A DNA stretch of 64,000 nucleotides, taken from NCBI RefSeq assembly GCF_017581925.1, contig NZ_JAGEVG010000012.1, forward strand, positions 104,630-168,629. The letters run 5' to 3'. The translations under genes and the position numbers were made by a program. Of this stretch, positions 27,486-35,623 are shown piece by piece. Within the stretch, counting starts at the first letter, position 1, and each line of letters begins with the position of its first letter. The notes beneath the pieces are model-generated. The model made no database searches. It saw nothing but the letters and a program-made list of their open reading frames with translations, and was not told the DNA's origin. The stretch comes from Gelidibacter pelagius. Its GTDB lineage: Bacteria; Bacteroidota; Bacteroidia; Flavobacteriales; Flavobacteriaceae.

Positions 27486-28046
27486 ATGGAAAACCTAAAT
27501 AAAAAGAGAGTTGCGATTTTAGCAACTAATGGATTTGAAGAAAGTGAATTAAAAGAGCCAAAAGCCGCTTTAGAAAAAGCTGGCGCTGAAGTTCATATTG
27601 TTTCGGAGAAATCGGGAACTATAAAATCTTGGACCGATGGGAATTGGGGTTCGGAATTCAATGTTGATAAAACTTTAGACGATGTCAATCAAAAAGATTA
27701 TAATGCTTTGATGCTACCTGGTGGCGTGATCAATCCCGACACATTAAGAAAAAATCCTAAAGCGGTGAAATTCATAAAATCATTTTTTGAAAATCACAAA
27801 CCGGTTGGTGCCATCTGTCATGGACCTTGGTTGTTGGCGGAAGCTGATGTTTTAAAAGGTCGAAAAATCACGTCTTATAGCTCAATTAAAACCGATATGA
27901 TCAATGCTGGTGCCAATTGGGTGGATGAAGAAGTTGTCGTAGATGAAGGTTTGGTAACCAGTAGAACTCCTAAAGATCTGCCTGCTTTTAACGCAAAGTT
28001 GGTCGAGGAAGTTTATGAAGGTAAACACAAGGAGCAGGTTGCATAA
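27486..28046 (+). CDS. PfpI/DJ-1-family protein (type 1 glutamine amidotransferase-like)
   Basis: A 186-residue cytosolic protein of the DJ-1/PfpI superfamily. The nucleophile elbow is PVGAICHGPWLLAEADVLKG with Cys in ICHG. The Glu of GFEESELKEP and the MLPGGVINPD loop complete the site seen in YhbO-type stress proteins and proposed deglycases. Its length and the GNWGSEFNVDKTLDDV stretch fit YhbO/YraA forms rather than eukaryotic DJ-1. The small downstream gene starts 38 nt later, so both are probably stress-induced together (inference). Confidence 0.92.
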   Translation: MENLNKKRVAILATNGFEESELKEPKAALEKAGAEVHIVSEKSGTIKSWTDGNWGSEFNVDKTLDDVNQKDYNALMLPGGVINPDTLRKNPKAVKFIKSFFENHKPVGAICHGPWLLAEADVLKGRKITSYSSIKTDMINAGANWVDEEVVVDEGLVTSRTPKDLPAFNAKLVEEVYEGKHKEQVA

Positions 28047-28084
28047 ATATACAGCATGGTTTAACAATTTAAAAAACTTTAATT

Positions 28085-28339
28085 ATGGCAAAACAAAAGA
28101 ATCATGGTCCGAGTATAAAAAATGATGCTCGCTATGAAGCCTTAAGAGAAGAGGGCTACAGTAAACAAAAATCTGCCAGAATAGCCAATACCAAAAAACC
28201 TGGTAAGAAAGGAGGAAAGGCTGACATTTATGAAAACCGCACACTAAGCGCACTTTATGAAAAAGCCAAAGAAATTGGCATTAAAGGCAGAAGTAAAATG
28301 AATAAAGAAGAATTGATCCATGCACTAAGAAATAATTAG
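28085..28339 (+). CDS. Small basic protein with Rho N-terminal-like (SAP/HeH) fold, DUF7218-like
   Basis: An 84-residue Lys-rich protein. N-terminal part NHGPSIKNDARYEALREEGYSKQKSARIAN, a Gly/Lys linker (KKPGKKGGKA), then a helix-extended-loop-helix module (LYEKAKEIGIKGRSKMNKEELIHALR) as in Rho-N or SAP domains that bind nucleic acid. Similar proteins often lie beside PfpI-type stress genes in environmental bacteria. Nucleic-acid binding is an inference. Confidence 0.78.
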   Translation: MAKQKNHGPSIKNDARYEALREEGYSKQKSARIANTKKPGKKGGKADIYENRTLSALYEKAKEIGIKGRSKMNKEELIHALRNN

Positions 28340-28362
28340 ATGGAAACAATTCCTATTGAAAC

Positions 28363-28403
28363 AAAAAACGTCAGACATTCTAAACAATGTCTGACGTTTT
28401 TTT
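28363..28403 (+). terminator. Strong intrinsic terminator
   Basis: AACGTCAGACATT / AATGTCTGACGTT stem of 13 bp extended by A/T runs, 6-nt loop and seven Ts. It ends the PfpI and DUF7218-like unit. Confidence 0.93.
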
Positions 28404-28445
28404 ATTCCAAATATTGGATCATAGTGCTCTTAAGTTCTTTTTTTT

Positions 28446-29030
28446 CTAAAACGCTGTAAACTCAAGCATTAACTTTTCCAATTCTTTAAAATTGGCATCG
28501 TAAGTTTCTCTTGTTGAAGTTAAATCGATCCACAAGAAAGATTTGGTAGTTTCAACAATAATATAGCAGCAGTTGTAAAAAGAGTCATCCGCTTTTAATT
28601 GCACCTTGTATGCTTTACCGATACTTTTAAATTGGTCGAGGTTTTTCTTATATAGAAATTTATGCTCATTTGACCATCTTGGTGTTTCACCGGATCTGTA
28701 TCCAGCGACAACCCAATTTTCAAAATTCTGGAAGGTTTTAAATGTATCCTTTTCGAAGGATTTAAATAAAAGAGCGCCTTTTGAATTATTTATTTCAGGA
28801 AATGTGCCACCAAAAAAATTAGCACTCGGAGTCTCCTTAATGTCCCACCATTTAGCTACCACCACGCTGTAGCCATAAGTGGAATCAACATATTTAAGTT
28901 GATCCTGTCCAGACTTTTGCTCTGAAATGATTTTTTCTGCGTTCGCGTTGACGCTTGGCTTGGTCTGTGCAAAACCCATAATTGGGAATTGAATAAAAAG
29001 AACAAGGGCTACTAAGATTTTTATTTTCAT
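28446..29030 (-). CDS. Exported protein of unknown function
   Basis: A 194-residue protein with a clear signal peptide (KIKILVALVLFIQFPIMGFAQ). The mature part starts with a Ser/Asn/Ala/Lys-rich stretch, then YVDSTYGYSVVVAKWWDIKET, FFGGTFPEINNSKGALLFKSF. Two adjacent Cys (FYNCCYIIVE) lie late in the chain. The pattern vaguely recalls PsbP-like folds, but I do not recognise a family. Monocistronic, convergent with the preceding unit. Confidence 0.7.
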   Translation of the reverse strand: MKIKILVALVLFIQFPIMGFAQTKPSVNANAEKIISEQKSGQDQLKYVDSTYGYSVVVAKWWDIKETPSANFFGGTFPEINNSKGALLFKSFEKDTFKTFQNFENWVVAGYRSGETPRWSNEHKFLYKKNLDQFKSIGKAYKVQLKADDSFYNCCYIIVETTKSFLWIDLTSTRETYDANFKELEKLMLEFTAF

Positions 29031-29048
29031 GCTATTAAATTCATTTTA

Positions 29049-29165
29049 TTCCCACCAGGGGGCTTTAATACCTCGAGCCTTGCCTCTATCAAAATGATAA
29101 TTTTGTTATTTCTTACTCATATCTCGTTGACTTGTTCCAGAAGAGGTCTTTAATAATCGAGATGT
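29049..29165. repeat. CCCACCAG-family intergenic repeat, two copies
   Basis: TATTCCCACCAGGGGG followed by CTTTAATACC, CTTGCCTCTATCAAAA (29049-29096) matches the 17861 element. A more degenerate neighbour (TGTTCCAGAAGAGGTCTTT, AATAATCGAGA) lies at 29133-29163. Confidence 0.65.
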
Positions 29166-29220
29166 ATTACTGCACTTAAAGACTGGTAAAGAGTTAGGGG
29201 TATTTAAGAAGTTTTAGAAA

Positions 29221-29727
29221 TCAGAGTTTGAATACTTTGGAATTGTAGCTTGCATCTTCTAACTCCTCCAGTGCTAAATTATAATCGTACTGAAGATCTT
29301 CATGCAAATTGCTCACTATTTTCTTAATGGCTACGATTTGACGGTCATAGATATTGGTAAGTGTGACATTTTTAAAAACAGAAGGTTTGAAGTCTTTAAG
29401 AACTGTGCAAAAATGGAGTAATAACTCTACTTCAGTCTCTTTCTTTAATGAATATCTGGCATATTTTTTAATATTTCGGAGAATTTTTCGCACACTCTTT
29501 TTTATATAAAAGTAGCTGTTGGTGTTGATGCCTTCGAATTGTTCGTCAATTTCAGCTTTAACTGTTTCGATATATCCCGATTCATCATGAGACTCAAATA
29601 ATAAATAGGTAAGCAGTTCTTTGTTTTCCTTTTTAAATTTAGAAAGACGCAAACAAAGTTCCAGCAACTCTTCCGAAGAACGGTGTTTTAATTCTTTCTT
29701 AATAGTAACAACAGAAACTGCTTTCAT
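29221..29727 (-). CDS. Conserved helical protein of unknown function
   Basis: A 168-residue protein rich in Lys, Glu and Leu, predicted almost wholly helical: LKHRSSEELLELCLRLSKF, KENKELLTYLLFES, SVRKILRNIKKYARYSLKKE. No signal peptide, membrane helix or catalytic motif. It lies upstream of nothing on its strand; the DoxX gene precedes it by 9 nt, so the two probably form an operon. Not recognised as a named family. Confidence 0.65.
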   Translation of the reverse strand: MKAVSVVTIKKELKHRSSEELLELCLRLSKFKKENKELLTYLLFESHDESGYIETVKAEIDEQFEGINTNSYFYIKKSVRKILRNIKKYARYSLKKETEVELLLHFCTVLKDFKPSVFKNVTLTNIYDRQIVAIKKIVSNLHEDLQYDYNLALEELEDASYNSKVFKL

Positions 29728-29736
29728 CCAAAATTA

Positions 29737-30111
29737 TTATTTTTTTTCAACTGAATATTTTCCAGCTCCGACCAATGCGATAACTATAAATCCAATCAGA
29801 TATAATAATGCCTTTTCTTTAGTTCCAAAACTGTCTTGAGCATGCACTATAAAAGCAGCTACTGCCATAGTACCGATAGCCGGAATAGCGGCAATTTTCG
29901 TTTTAAAACCTATTAAAACAAAAAGGGGAGCCACGACTTCTCCTATGAGTGCTAAGATGAGAGAAACTACATTTCCTACGCCAAGAGGGTCGGGAAAACC
30001 GCTTGGGTTTTCAAGAAGTATACTTATTTTTGGAATTCCGTGGGTCAACAGCATTCCTGAGAAGCCTACTCTTAAAATAGCAAGCGCCAAATCATTAAAC
30101 TTGTTTTTCAT
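29737..30111 (-). CDS. DoxX-family membrane protein
   Basis: A 124-residue protein with four membrane helices and the DoxX pattern: LALAILRVGFSGMLLTHGIPK, GEVVAPLFVLIGFKTKIAAIPAIGTMAVA, KALLYLIGFIVIALVGAG. The family includes DoxD/DoxX of archaeal thiosulfate:quinone oxidoreductase, but most bacterial members have no proven role. It comes first in a short unit with the helical protein. Confidence 0.88.
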   Translation of the reverse strand: MKNKFNDLALAILRVGFSGMLLTHGIPKISILLENPSGFPDPLGVGNVVSLILALIGEVVAPLFVLIGFKTKIAAIPAIGTMAVAAFIVHAQDSFGTKEKALLYLIGFIVIALVGAGKYSVEKK

Positions 30112-30192
30112 TTACAATAGGGTTAAAAATTAGGGTGTTAATTGGGAATAAAATAAGGTATTCAATTCCAAAAAAGCAAAAGATTATAAATA

Positions 30193-32604
30193 TTATCTCA
30201 ATTTTGGGTAATCATTAGGATTTACTTCGTGCATCATGGCATAAACGCTTTCAAAAATATCTTCTGTTGAAGGTTTTGAAAAATAATCGCCATCTGATCC
30301 GTAAGCAGGTCGATGTGCACGTGCGGTCAAAGTTTTTGGCTTACTGTCCAAATGTTGGTAAGCGTTTTGTTCGCCCAAGATTGCATTGAGTAGATAAGCT
30401 GATGCACCACCAGGAACATCTTCATCAATCACCATCAATCTGTTGGTCTTGGCGACACTTTTCACAATATCGTGATTCAAATCAAAAGGTAATAAAGACT
30501 GTACGTCAATAACTTCGGCATCGATTCCAACTTCCAATAATTCTTTGGCAGCCTGTTGTACCAAACGTAAGGTTGAGCCATAGGATACTAAGGTGATATC
30601 GCTTCCGGTTTTAAGTGTTTCTACAACTCCTAAGGGTGTTTTAAACTCCCCCAAGTTAGTTGGTAGTTTTTCTTTAAGTCGGTAGCCGTTTAGGCATTCT
30701 ACTACTAATGCAGGTTCATCACATTCTAAAAGTGTGTTGTAAAAACCAGCTGCTTTGGTCATATTTCGGGGTACCAAAACGTGCATTCCTCTTATCAAAT
30801 TTAAAACACCTCCCAATTGCGAACCAGAATGCCAAATCCCTTCCAGTCGATGACCTCTTGTTCTAACAATTACAGGTGCTTTTTGCTTGCCTTTGGTTCT
30901 GTAATGTAAGGTGGCAAGGTCGTCACTCATAATCTGAAGCGCATATAGGATATAGTCCAAATACTGAATTTCAGCAATCGGACGTAAACCTCGCATGGCC
31001 ATTCCGATGCCTTGACCCATAATGGAGGCTTCCCGGATGCCAACGTCAGCAACCCTAAGCTCGCCGTATTTTTCCTGCAAACCTTCTAAACCTTGATTGA
31101 CATCGCCAATTTTTCCGGCATCTTCACCAAATATTAAAGCCTGTGGATATTTTTTAAATATAACGTCGAAGTTATCGCGAAGTACCAATCTGCCATCTAC
31201 ATCTTCTGCCGAAGTATCATAGGTTGGTAGGACTTCCTTGACATATAGGGCTGATTTTTTAGAATGGCTATATAAATGTGAGCTGTATTTTGGCTGTATC
31301 CTTTCCATGTACGCGTCAATCCATTCATGGAGAATATGTTTTTCAGAAGAGTTTTCTGAAATAACATAGCGCAACGATCTTCGAATTGCTGAAGCAATGT
31401 CTTTTCTGATAGGATCTGAAACATTGGCCAATTCTGTAATCACACGTTCAATGAAAACCTTGTTGATGCTCGAGTTTGCCAAATTGGTAATGAGTTGAAT
31501 TGCTTCTTTCTGCTCTTCTTTTATAGGATTTTGATAGGCTTCCCAAGCTAATTTTTTGCCTTCTCGAACTTGCTTTTTGATGTTTTTATCGATGGTATCC
31601 AATTCCATTTCTGTGGAAATACTACTGGTAATGATCCATTCACGCATTTTACGGATACAGTCATTTTCAATTTCCCAATCCAAACGTTCTTTGTTTTTGT
31701 ATCGCTCATGAGATCCAGAAGTGGAATGGCCTTGTGGTTGTGTCAATTCTAAAACGTGAATCATGACAGGCACATGTTCTTCTCTTGCTATTTTTGAGGC
31801 CCGTTGATAGGTTTCTACCAATTCGACATAATCCCATCCCTTGACTCTTAAAATCTCATAGCCTTTGTGTTTATTGTCACGTTGGAAACCTTTTAAGATT
31901 TCTGAGATATTTTCTTTTGTAGTTTGATGTTTTGCATGAACCGAAATGCCATATTCATCGTCCCAAATGCTAATCACCATCGGTACTTGCAACACACCTG
32001 CGGCGTTGATGGTTTCAAAAAACAAACCTTCACTGGTACTCGCATTTCCTATGGTGCCCCAAGCGACTTCATTGCCATTATTTGAGAATTTTGGACTGTG
32101 GATGCCCTTGACGTTTCTATAGATTTTTGAGGCCTGCGCCAAACCTAAAAGACGGGGCATTTGCCCAGCAGTAGGAGAAATGTCAGCACTTGAGTTTTTT
32201 TGCTCTAGAAGATTTTTCCAATCCCCTTTTTCATCCAAACTGTGGGTTCCAAAATGGCCACCCATTTGACGTCCCGCCGACATAGGATCATGATCAATAT
32301 TCGGATCACCATAAAGACCTGCGAAAAACTGTTGAATGCTTAACTCACCAATGGCCATCATAAAGGTTTGGTCACGGTAATATCCAGAACGGAAATCGCC
32401 GTTTTGAAACACTTTGGCCCAGGCCAATTGTGGGACTTCCTTTCCATCACCAAAAATTCCAAATTTCGCCTTTCCAGTTAAAACTTCTCTTCGGCCTAGC
32501 AGGCTACATTCCCTGCTAGTCATCGCAATTTTATAATCTTTGAGAATTTCAGATTGAAATTCTTCGAAGGAAAGGTCTTTGGTTGTTTGTGGCGTCGTTT
32601 GCAT
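30193..32604 (-). CDS. Fused E1 alpha/beta subunit of a 2-oxoacid dehydrogenase (branched-chain type)
   Basis: An 803-residue thiamine-diphosphate enzyme that decarboxylates 2-oxoacids and passes the acyl group to E2 lipoyl. Residues 1 to about 400 match E1 alpha (GRREVLTGKAKFGIFGDGKEVPQ; SAGRQMGGHFG; STSGSHERYK). Residues about 460-803 match E1 beta (FGEDAGKIGDVNQGLEGLQ; VRTRGHRLEGIWHSGSQLGG; VIDVQSLLPFD; YGSDGDYFSKPS). The usual GDG...NN cofactor motif reads GNASTSEG...DD. I chose the ATG at 32604, just below a well-formed promoter; the frame above it would extend to the -33 box. Single-chain E1 of this kind is typical of Bacteroidota. No E2 or E3 gene is adjacent. Confidence 0.92.
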   Translation of the reverse strand: MQTTPQTTKDLSFEEFQSEILKDYKIAMTSRECSLLGRREVLTGKAKFGIFGDGKEVPQLAWAKVFQNGDFRSGYYRDQTFMMAIGELSIQQFFAGLYGDPNIDHDPMSAGRQMGGHFGTHSLDEKGDWKNLLEQKNSSADISPTAGQMPRLLGLAQASKIYRNVKGIHSPKFSNNGNEVAWGTIGNASTSEGLFFETINAAGVLQVPMVISIWDDEYGISVHAKHQTTKENISEILKGFQRDNKHKGYEILRVKGWDYVELVETYQRASKIAREEHVPVMIHVLELTQPQGHSTSGSHERYKNKERLDWEIENDCIRKMREWIITSSISTEMELDTIDKNIKKQVREGKKLAWEAYQNPIKEEQKEAIQLITNLANSSINKVFIERVITELANVSDPIRKDIASAIRRSLRYVISENSSEKHILHEWIDAYMERIQPKYSSHLYSHSKKSALYVKEVLPTYDTSAEDVDGRLVLRDNFDVIFKKYPQALIFGEDAGKIGDVNQGLEGLQEKYGELRVADVGIREASIMGQGIGMAMRGLRPIAEIQYLDYILYALQIMSDDLATLHYRTKGKQKAPVIVRTRGHRLEGIWHSGSQLGGVLNLIRGMHVLVPRNMTKAAGFYNTLLECDEPALVVECLNGYRLKEKLPTNLGEFKTPLGVVETLKTGSDITLVSYGSTLRLVQQAAKELLEVGIDAEVIDVQSLLPFDLNHDIVKSVAKTNRLMVIDEDVPGGASAYLLNAILGEQNAYQHLDSKPKTLTARAHRPAYGSDGDYFSKPSTEDIFESVYAMMHEVNPNDYPKLR

Positions 32605-32624
32605 AAAGTGCTTTTTAGATATTG

Positions 32625-32655
32625 CAAAAGTAGTCAAAATGGATAGGTTTTGCAA
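32625..32655 (-). promoter_or_regulatory. Promoter of the fused E1 gene
   Basis: On the minus strand TTG, a 20-nt spacer, then TACTTTTG, ending about 20 nt before the ATG at 32604. It overlaps the longer possible N-terminus and so decides the start. Confidence 0.75.
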
Positions 32656-32756
32656 TTCAAATGCACTTTCAAATGATGGATTATAGTTTAATTATTGAAC
32701 CTAAACGCTTTAAAAGTCTGTATGTCAAGTGCTGATAATTAAGTTGTTAATATTCT

Positions 32757-35123
32757 TTAATGCTCAAGGAGGGTAGAATTAAACAGTTTCAAAATTCTTT
32801 TATACTCATCCGTCCAGCTGCTTGGCTCTATAAAACCGTGATCTTCTGCCGGATAAACAGCCATTTCCCAATTGTCTTTACCCAATTCAATTAAACGTTG
32901 GGCTAATCTGACCACGTCTTGAAAATGGACATTGACATCCACCATTCCATGAGCAATGAGCAAGTTGCCTTTTAATCCTTCTGCAAAATAAATAGGAGAG
33001 GAGCGCTCATAAGCAATAGGGTCGTTGAATGGTTCGTTTAAAATATTGGAAGTGTATCCGTGATTGTAGTGTGCCCAATCGGTGACCGATCTTAATGCAG
33101 CACCAGAAGTAAACGTGTCCGCTTCATTAAACAATGCCATTAATGTGATGAAGCCTCCATAGCTTCCACCATAAATTCCAATCTTATTTTTGTCAACACC
33201 ATAATTTTCCACCAAATATTTAGCACCATCCACTTGGTCAGACAAATCTTTTCCGCCCATATGTCTGTAAATGCCAGTACGCCAATCTCTACCATAACCT
33301 GCGCTACCTCTGTAATCAATGTCGATAACGGTATAGCCCAAATCGGTCAACAAATTATGGAACATATATTCTCTAAAGTAAGACGACCACCATTTATGGA
33401 CGTTCTGTAGATAACCCGCGCCATGGACAAAAATAACCGCTGCGTTATTATTGACCGATGCCTCTGGTAGATAGAGTCGTGCGGGCACTTGTGCGCCATC
33501 CTCAGCTTTAAATGTGATAAGCTGTGGATCTCTCCAATTATAGGATTTAAAGACATCCGATTGTCCTGAAGTCAATTGAACGGCTTCAGCTTTTGCAGAA
33601 TTCTTTTTATAATAGAGCTCCCAAGGTTGATTGCTGTAGGAATGTAAAATGGCCATGTGTTTTTCATCTGGAGAAAGCGTCACGTCATTGTTGCCAGTCA
33701 TAGAGGTCAATTGCTCCATTTTCCCGCCCATTAACGGCATCTTGTAAAAATGTCTTTCACCAGGTCCAACTTCAGAGCTAGTCAAATACCAACTTTTTTG
33801 GTCTTGGGAAAGAAAAGGATCAAAAACCTCATAACTTCCTGAAGTCAAAGCTTTTTTCTTTCCGTTGGTAACATCTAAAAGATACAAATGTGAATACCCT
33901 GTGGCTTCCGATTGAAAATAAACATGTTTGTTGTCAGGTAGCCAACCCAAGGTGCCACCACCCATAGACCACCCAATGCCTGGTCCGGCAATCCAGGCTT
34001 CGTCGCGCTGTCTGTCTAAAGTAGATAATTCACCAGTAGATAAATCCAATTTCGCTATCCAACGGTCTTTATTGTCTTTCGAACGGATATTAACAATAGC
34101 ATGTTGGCCGTTATCAGAAAAATAGGCTTGTGAGGTGATCACCGCACGCTCTTTGGCTTCCCATTCTTTATCTGGGTAATCCTTGACATAGTCTGGCAAA
34201 TCCTTGATTCCGGGAAGAGCACTAGTTTGGACCTTGTAAACCGTATCTTTTTCAATATTGTAGATGGCCAGTTCTACCTTTGTTTCGTCATCGCCAACTT
34301 TCGAACGCGTGTTCAAATCCTTGGTATAACTTGAGGCGTCGATATAATTTGGAACGATGGTGGCGTCGCTCTTACCACGATTAAAGAGCGTGAAGGTTAC
34401 GTATTTAGCGTCTGGAGACACTTGCAGATTACTAATTTGGCTATCTCCTGTATAGTAGGTATATGCTTCCTTTTCTTTGCGTCCTTCTCTTATTTCTTTT
34501 GTAGTTTCTTTTTTGTCTTCGCGTTCTTTTACTACGCTTAACAATTTTAAATTTTCTGCTTCCAAATAAGAGGATTTATCCGATGATTTTGGGTCCTTTT
34601 TCTTAGATTCCTCTCCTGATTTTATTTGGGTCAATTTTTTTAAGATGCCGCTTTCTTGTGAATAGATATAAGCATTGTTGTCAGCTTCAAAAGAAATCCA
34701 ATCTTCATTGGCCAAGAAATTTGGACGACCTATGTTTTTGGGGAACTGGAGCAACTCAGTTTCTTTTCCTGATTTGATATCAAAAATGATTAAGGTATTG
34801 CCTTTGGAATAGATCTTTTTAGTTTTGGATTTGTTGTAGGTACCACGTGCGAAATCAATATTCTTTTCTTCAGTCCAACTTACTTTTTCAATCTTTTTAG
34901 GAGATGCCAAGCGGATCCGATATAAAGAGTCTGCAGGATCAGCATCTTTGTTATAATTAAAATAGATGCCTTTACTATTCTGATCCCATTTGACGTTGGA
35001 GGGAAATGTTCCCATCCATTTTGGGTCTTGCATTATTTTTTCAACTGAAAGCTCGCTTTGTTGTGCGAAGAGGTTGATGAAAAGAACAGAAAAGAGGAGG
35101 CTGAGGAAAAAGGATTTAGTCAT
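32757..35123 (-). CDS. S9-family (prolyl oligopeptidase) exported peptidase
   Basis: A 788-residue serine peptidase with a signal peptide (TKSFFLSLLFSVLFINLFAQ). Residues about 30-520 form a beta-propeller of TolB/DPP-IV type (WLPDNKHVYFQSEATGYSHLYLLDV; MTGNNDVTLSPDEKHMAILHS). The C-terminal alpha/beta-hydrolase holds Ser in IGIYGGSYGGFITLMAL (about residue 654), Asp in IAHGMVDVNVHFQD (about 728) and His in YPAEDHGFIEP (about 764). It probably trims peptides in the periplasm as a dipeptidyl or acylaminoacyl peptidase. Complete, monocistronic. Confidence 0.92.
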   Translation of the reverse strand: MTKSFFLSLLFSVLFINLFAQQSELSVEKIMQDPKWMGTFPSNVKWDQNSKGIYFNYNKDADPADSLYRIRLASPKKIEKVSWTEEKNIDFARGTYNKSKTKKIYSKGNTLIIFDIKSGKETELLQFPKNIGRPNFLANEDWISFEADNNAYIYSQESGILKKLTQIKSGEESKKKDPKSSDKSSYLEAENLKLLSVVKEREDKKETTKEIREGRKEKEAYTYYTGDSQISNLQVSPDAKYVTFTLFNRGKSDATIVPNYIDASSYTKDLNTRSKVGDDETKVELAIYNIEKDTVYKVQTSALPGIKDLPDYVKDYPDKEWEAKERAVITSQAYFSDNGQHAIVNIRSKDNKDRWIAKLDLSTGELSTLDRQRDEAWIAGPGIGWSMGGGTLGWLPDNKHVYFQSEATGYSHLYLLDVTNGKKKALTSGSYEVFDPFLSQDQKSWYLTSSEVGPGERHFYKMPLMGGKMEQLTSMTGNNDVTLSPDEKHMAILHSYSNQPWELYYKKNSAKAEAVQLTSGQSDVFKSYNWRDPQLITFKAEDGAQVPARLYLPEASVNNNAAVIFVHGAGYLQNVHKWWSSYFREYMFHNLLTDLGYTVIDIDYRGSAGYGRDWRTGIYRHMGGKDLSDQVDGAKYLVENYGVDKNKIGIYGGSYGGFITLMALFNEADTFTSGAALRSVTDWAHYNHGYTSNILNEPFNDPIAYERSSPIYFAEGLKGNLLIAHGMVDVNVHFQDVVRLAQRLIELGKDNWEMAVYPAEDHGFIEPSSWTDEYKRILKLFNSTLLEH

Positions 35124-35623
35124 GGGTGTTTGTGTTTATGTTGTTCAAGGTTTAAGGTTCAAAATTCAAGGCTCAAGGTTTCGAGTTCCCATCGTCAATT
35201 GCATTGCGTCCTTCGCATACAATTTTGTGTTCCCTGCGGTTAAATTTAGGGTTATATAGTTTCGAGCATTTTTTGTCGGTTAAAACTGACATCACGTTTA
35301 TTAAATAAGTTGCTACTTCACAAACTTATGAATTTTCAATAAATTTTAACGATAAACTCCGATGGTAAATGAAAATGGAATTCTTAGTGTCCAAGGTTCA
35401 AAATTCAGAGTTCAAGGCTAAGTGGTCAACTTCGATATTCAGTATTCAGTCTTCAATCAACTGACATCGGTCACCCGTCATCGGTCATTTAAAATTCAAC
35501 AGTTAGAGTTTGAGCCTTTCAGTTTTCCGCATCCGCTTTGCTTCGGACAGACAGCCCCGCCTTGGTAAATACTTCGTTCGGGCAGACAACTTAAATTTCA
35601 ATTTCAACTTCTCCAATTTCACT
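35124..35623. repeat. Repeat-filled spacer
   Basis: 500 nt without a gene. It contains CAAGGTTTAAGGTTCAAAATTCAAGGC (35147-35180, in parts), GTGTCCAAGGTTCAAAATTC (about 35388), CTGACATCGGTCACCCGTCA (35461-35480), GCTTCGGACAGACAG and TTCGTTCGGGCAGAC (35542-35586), and AATTTCAATTTCAACTTC near 35595. It combines most repeat types of the window in one spacer. Confidence 0.7.
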
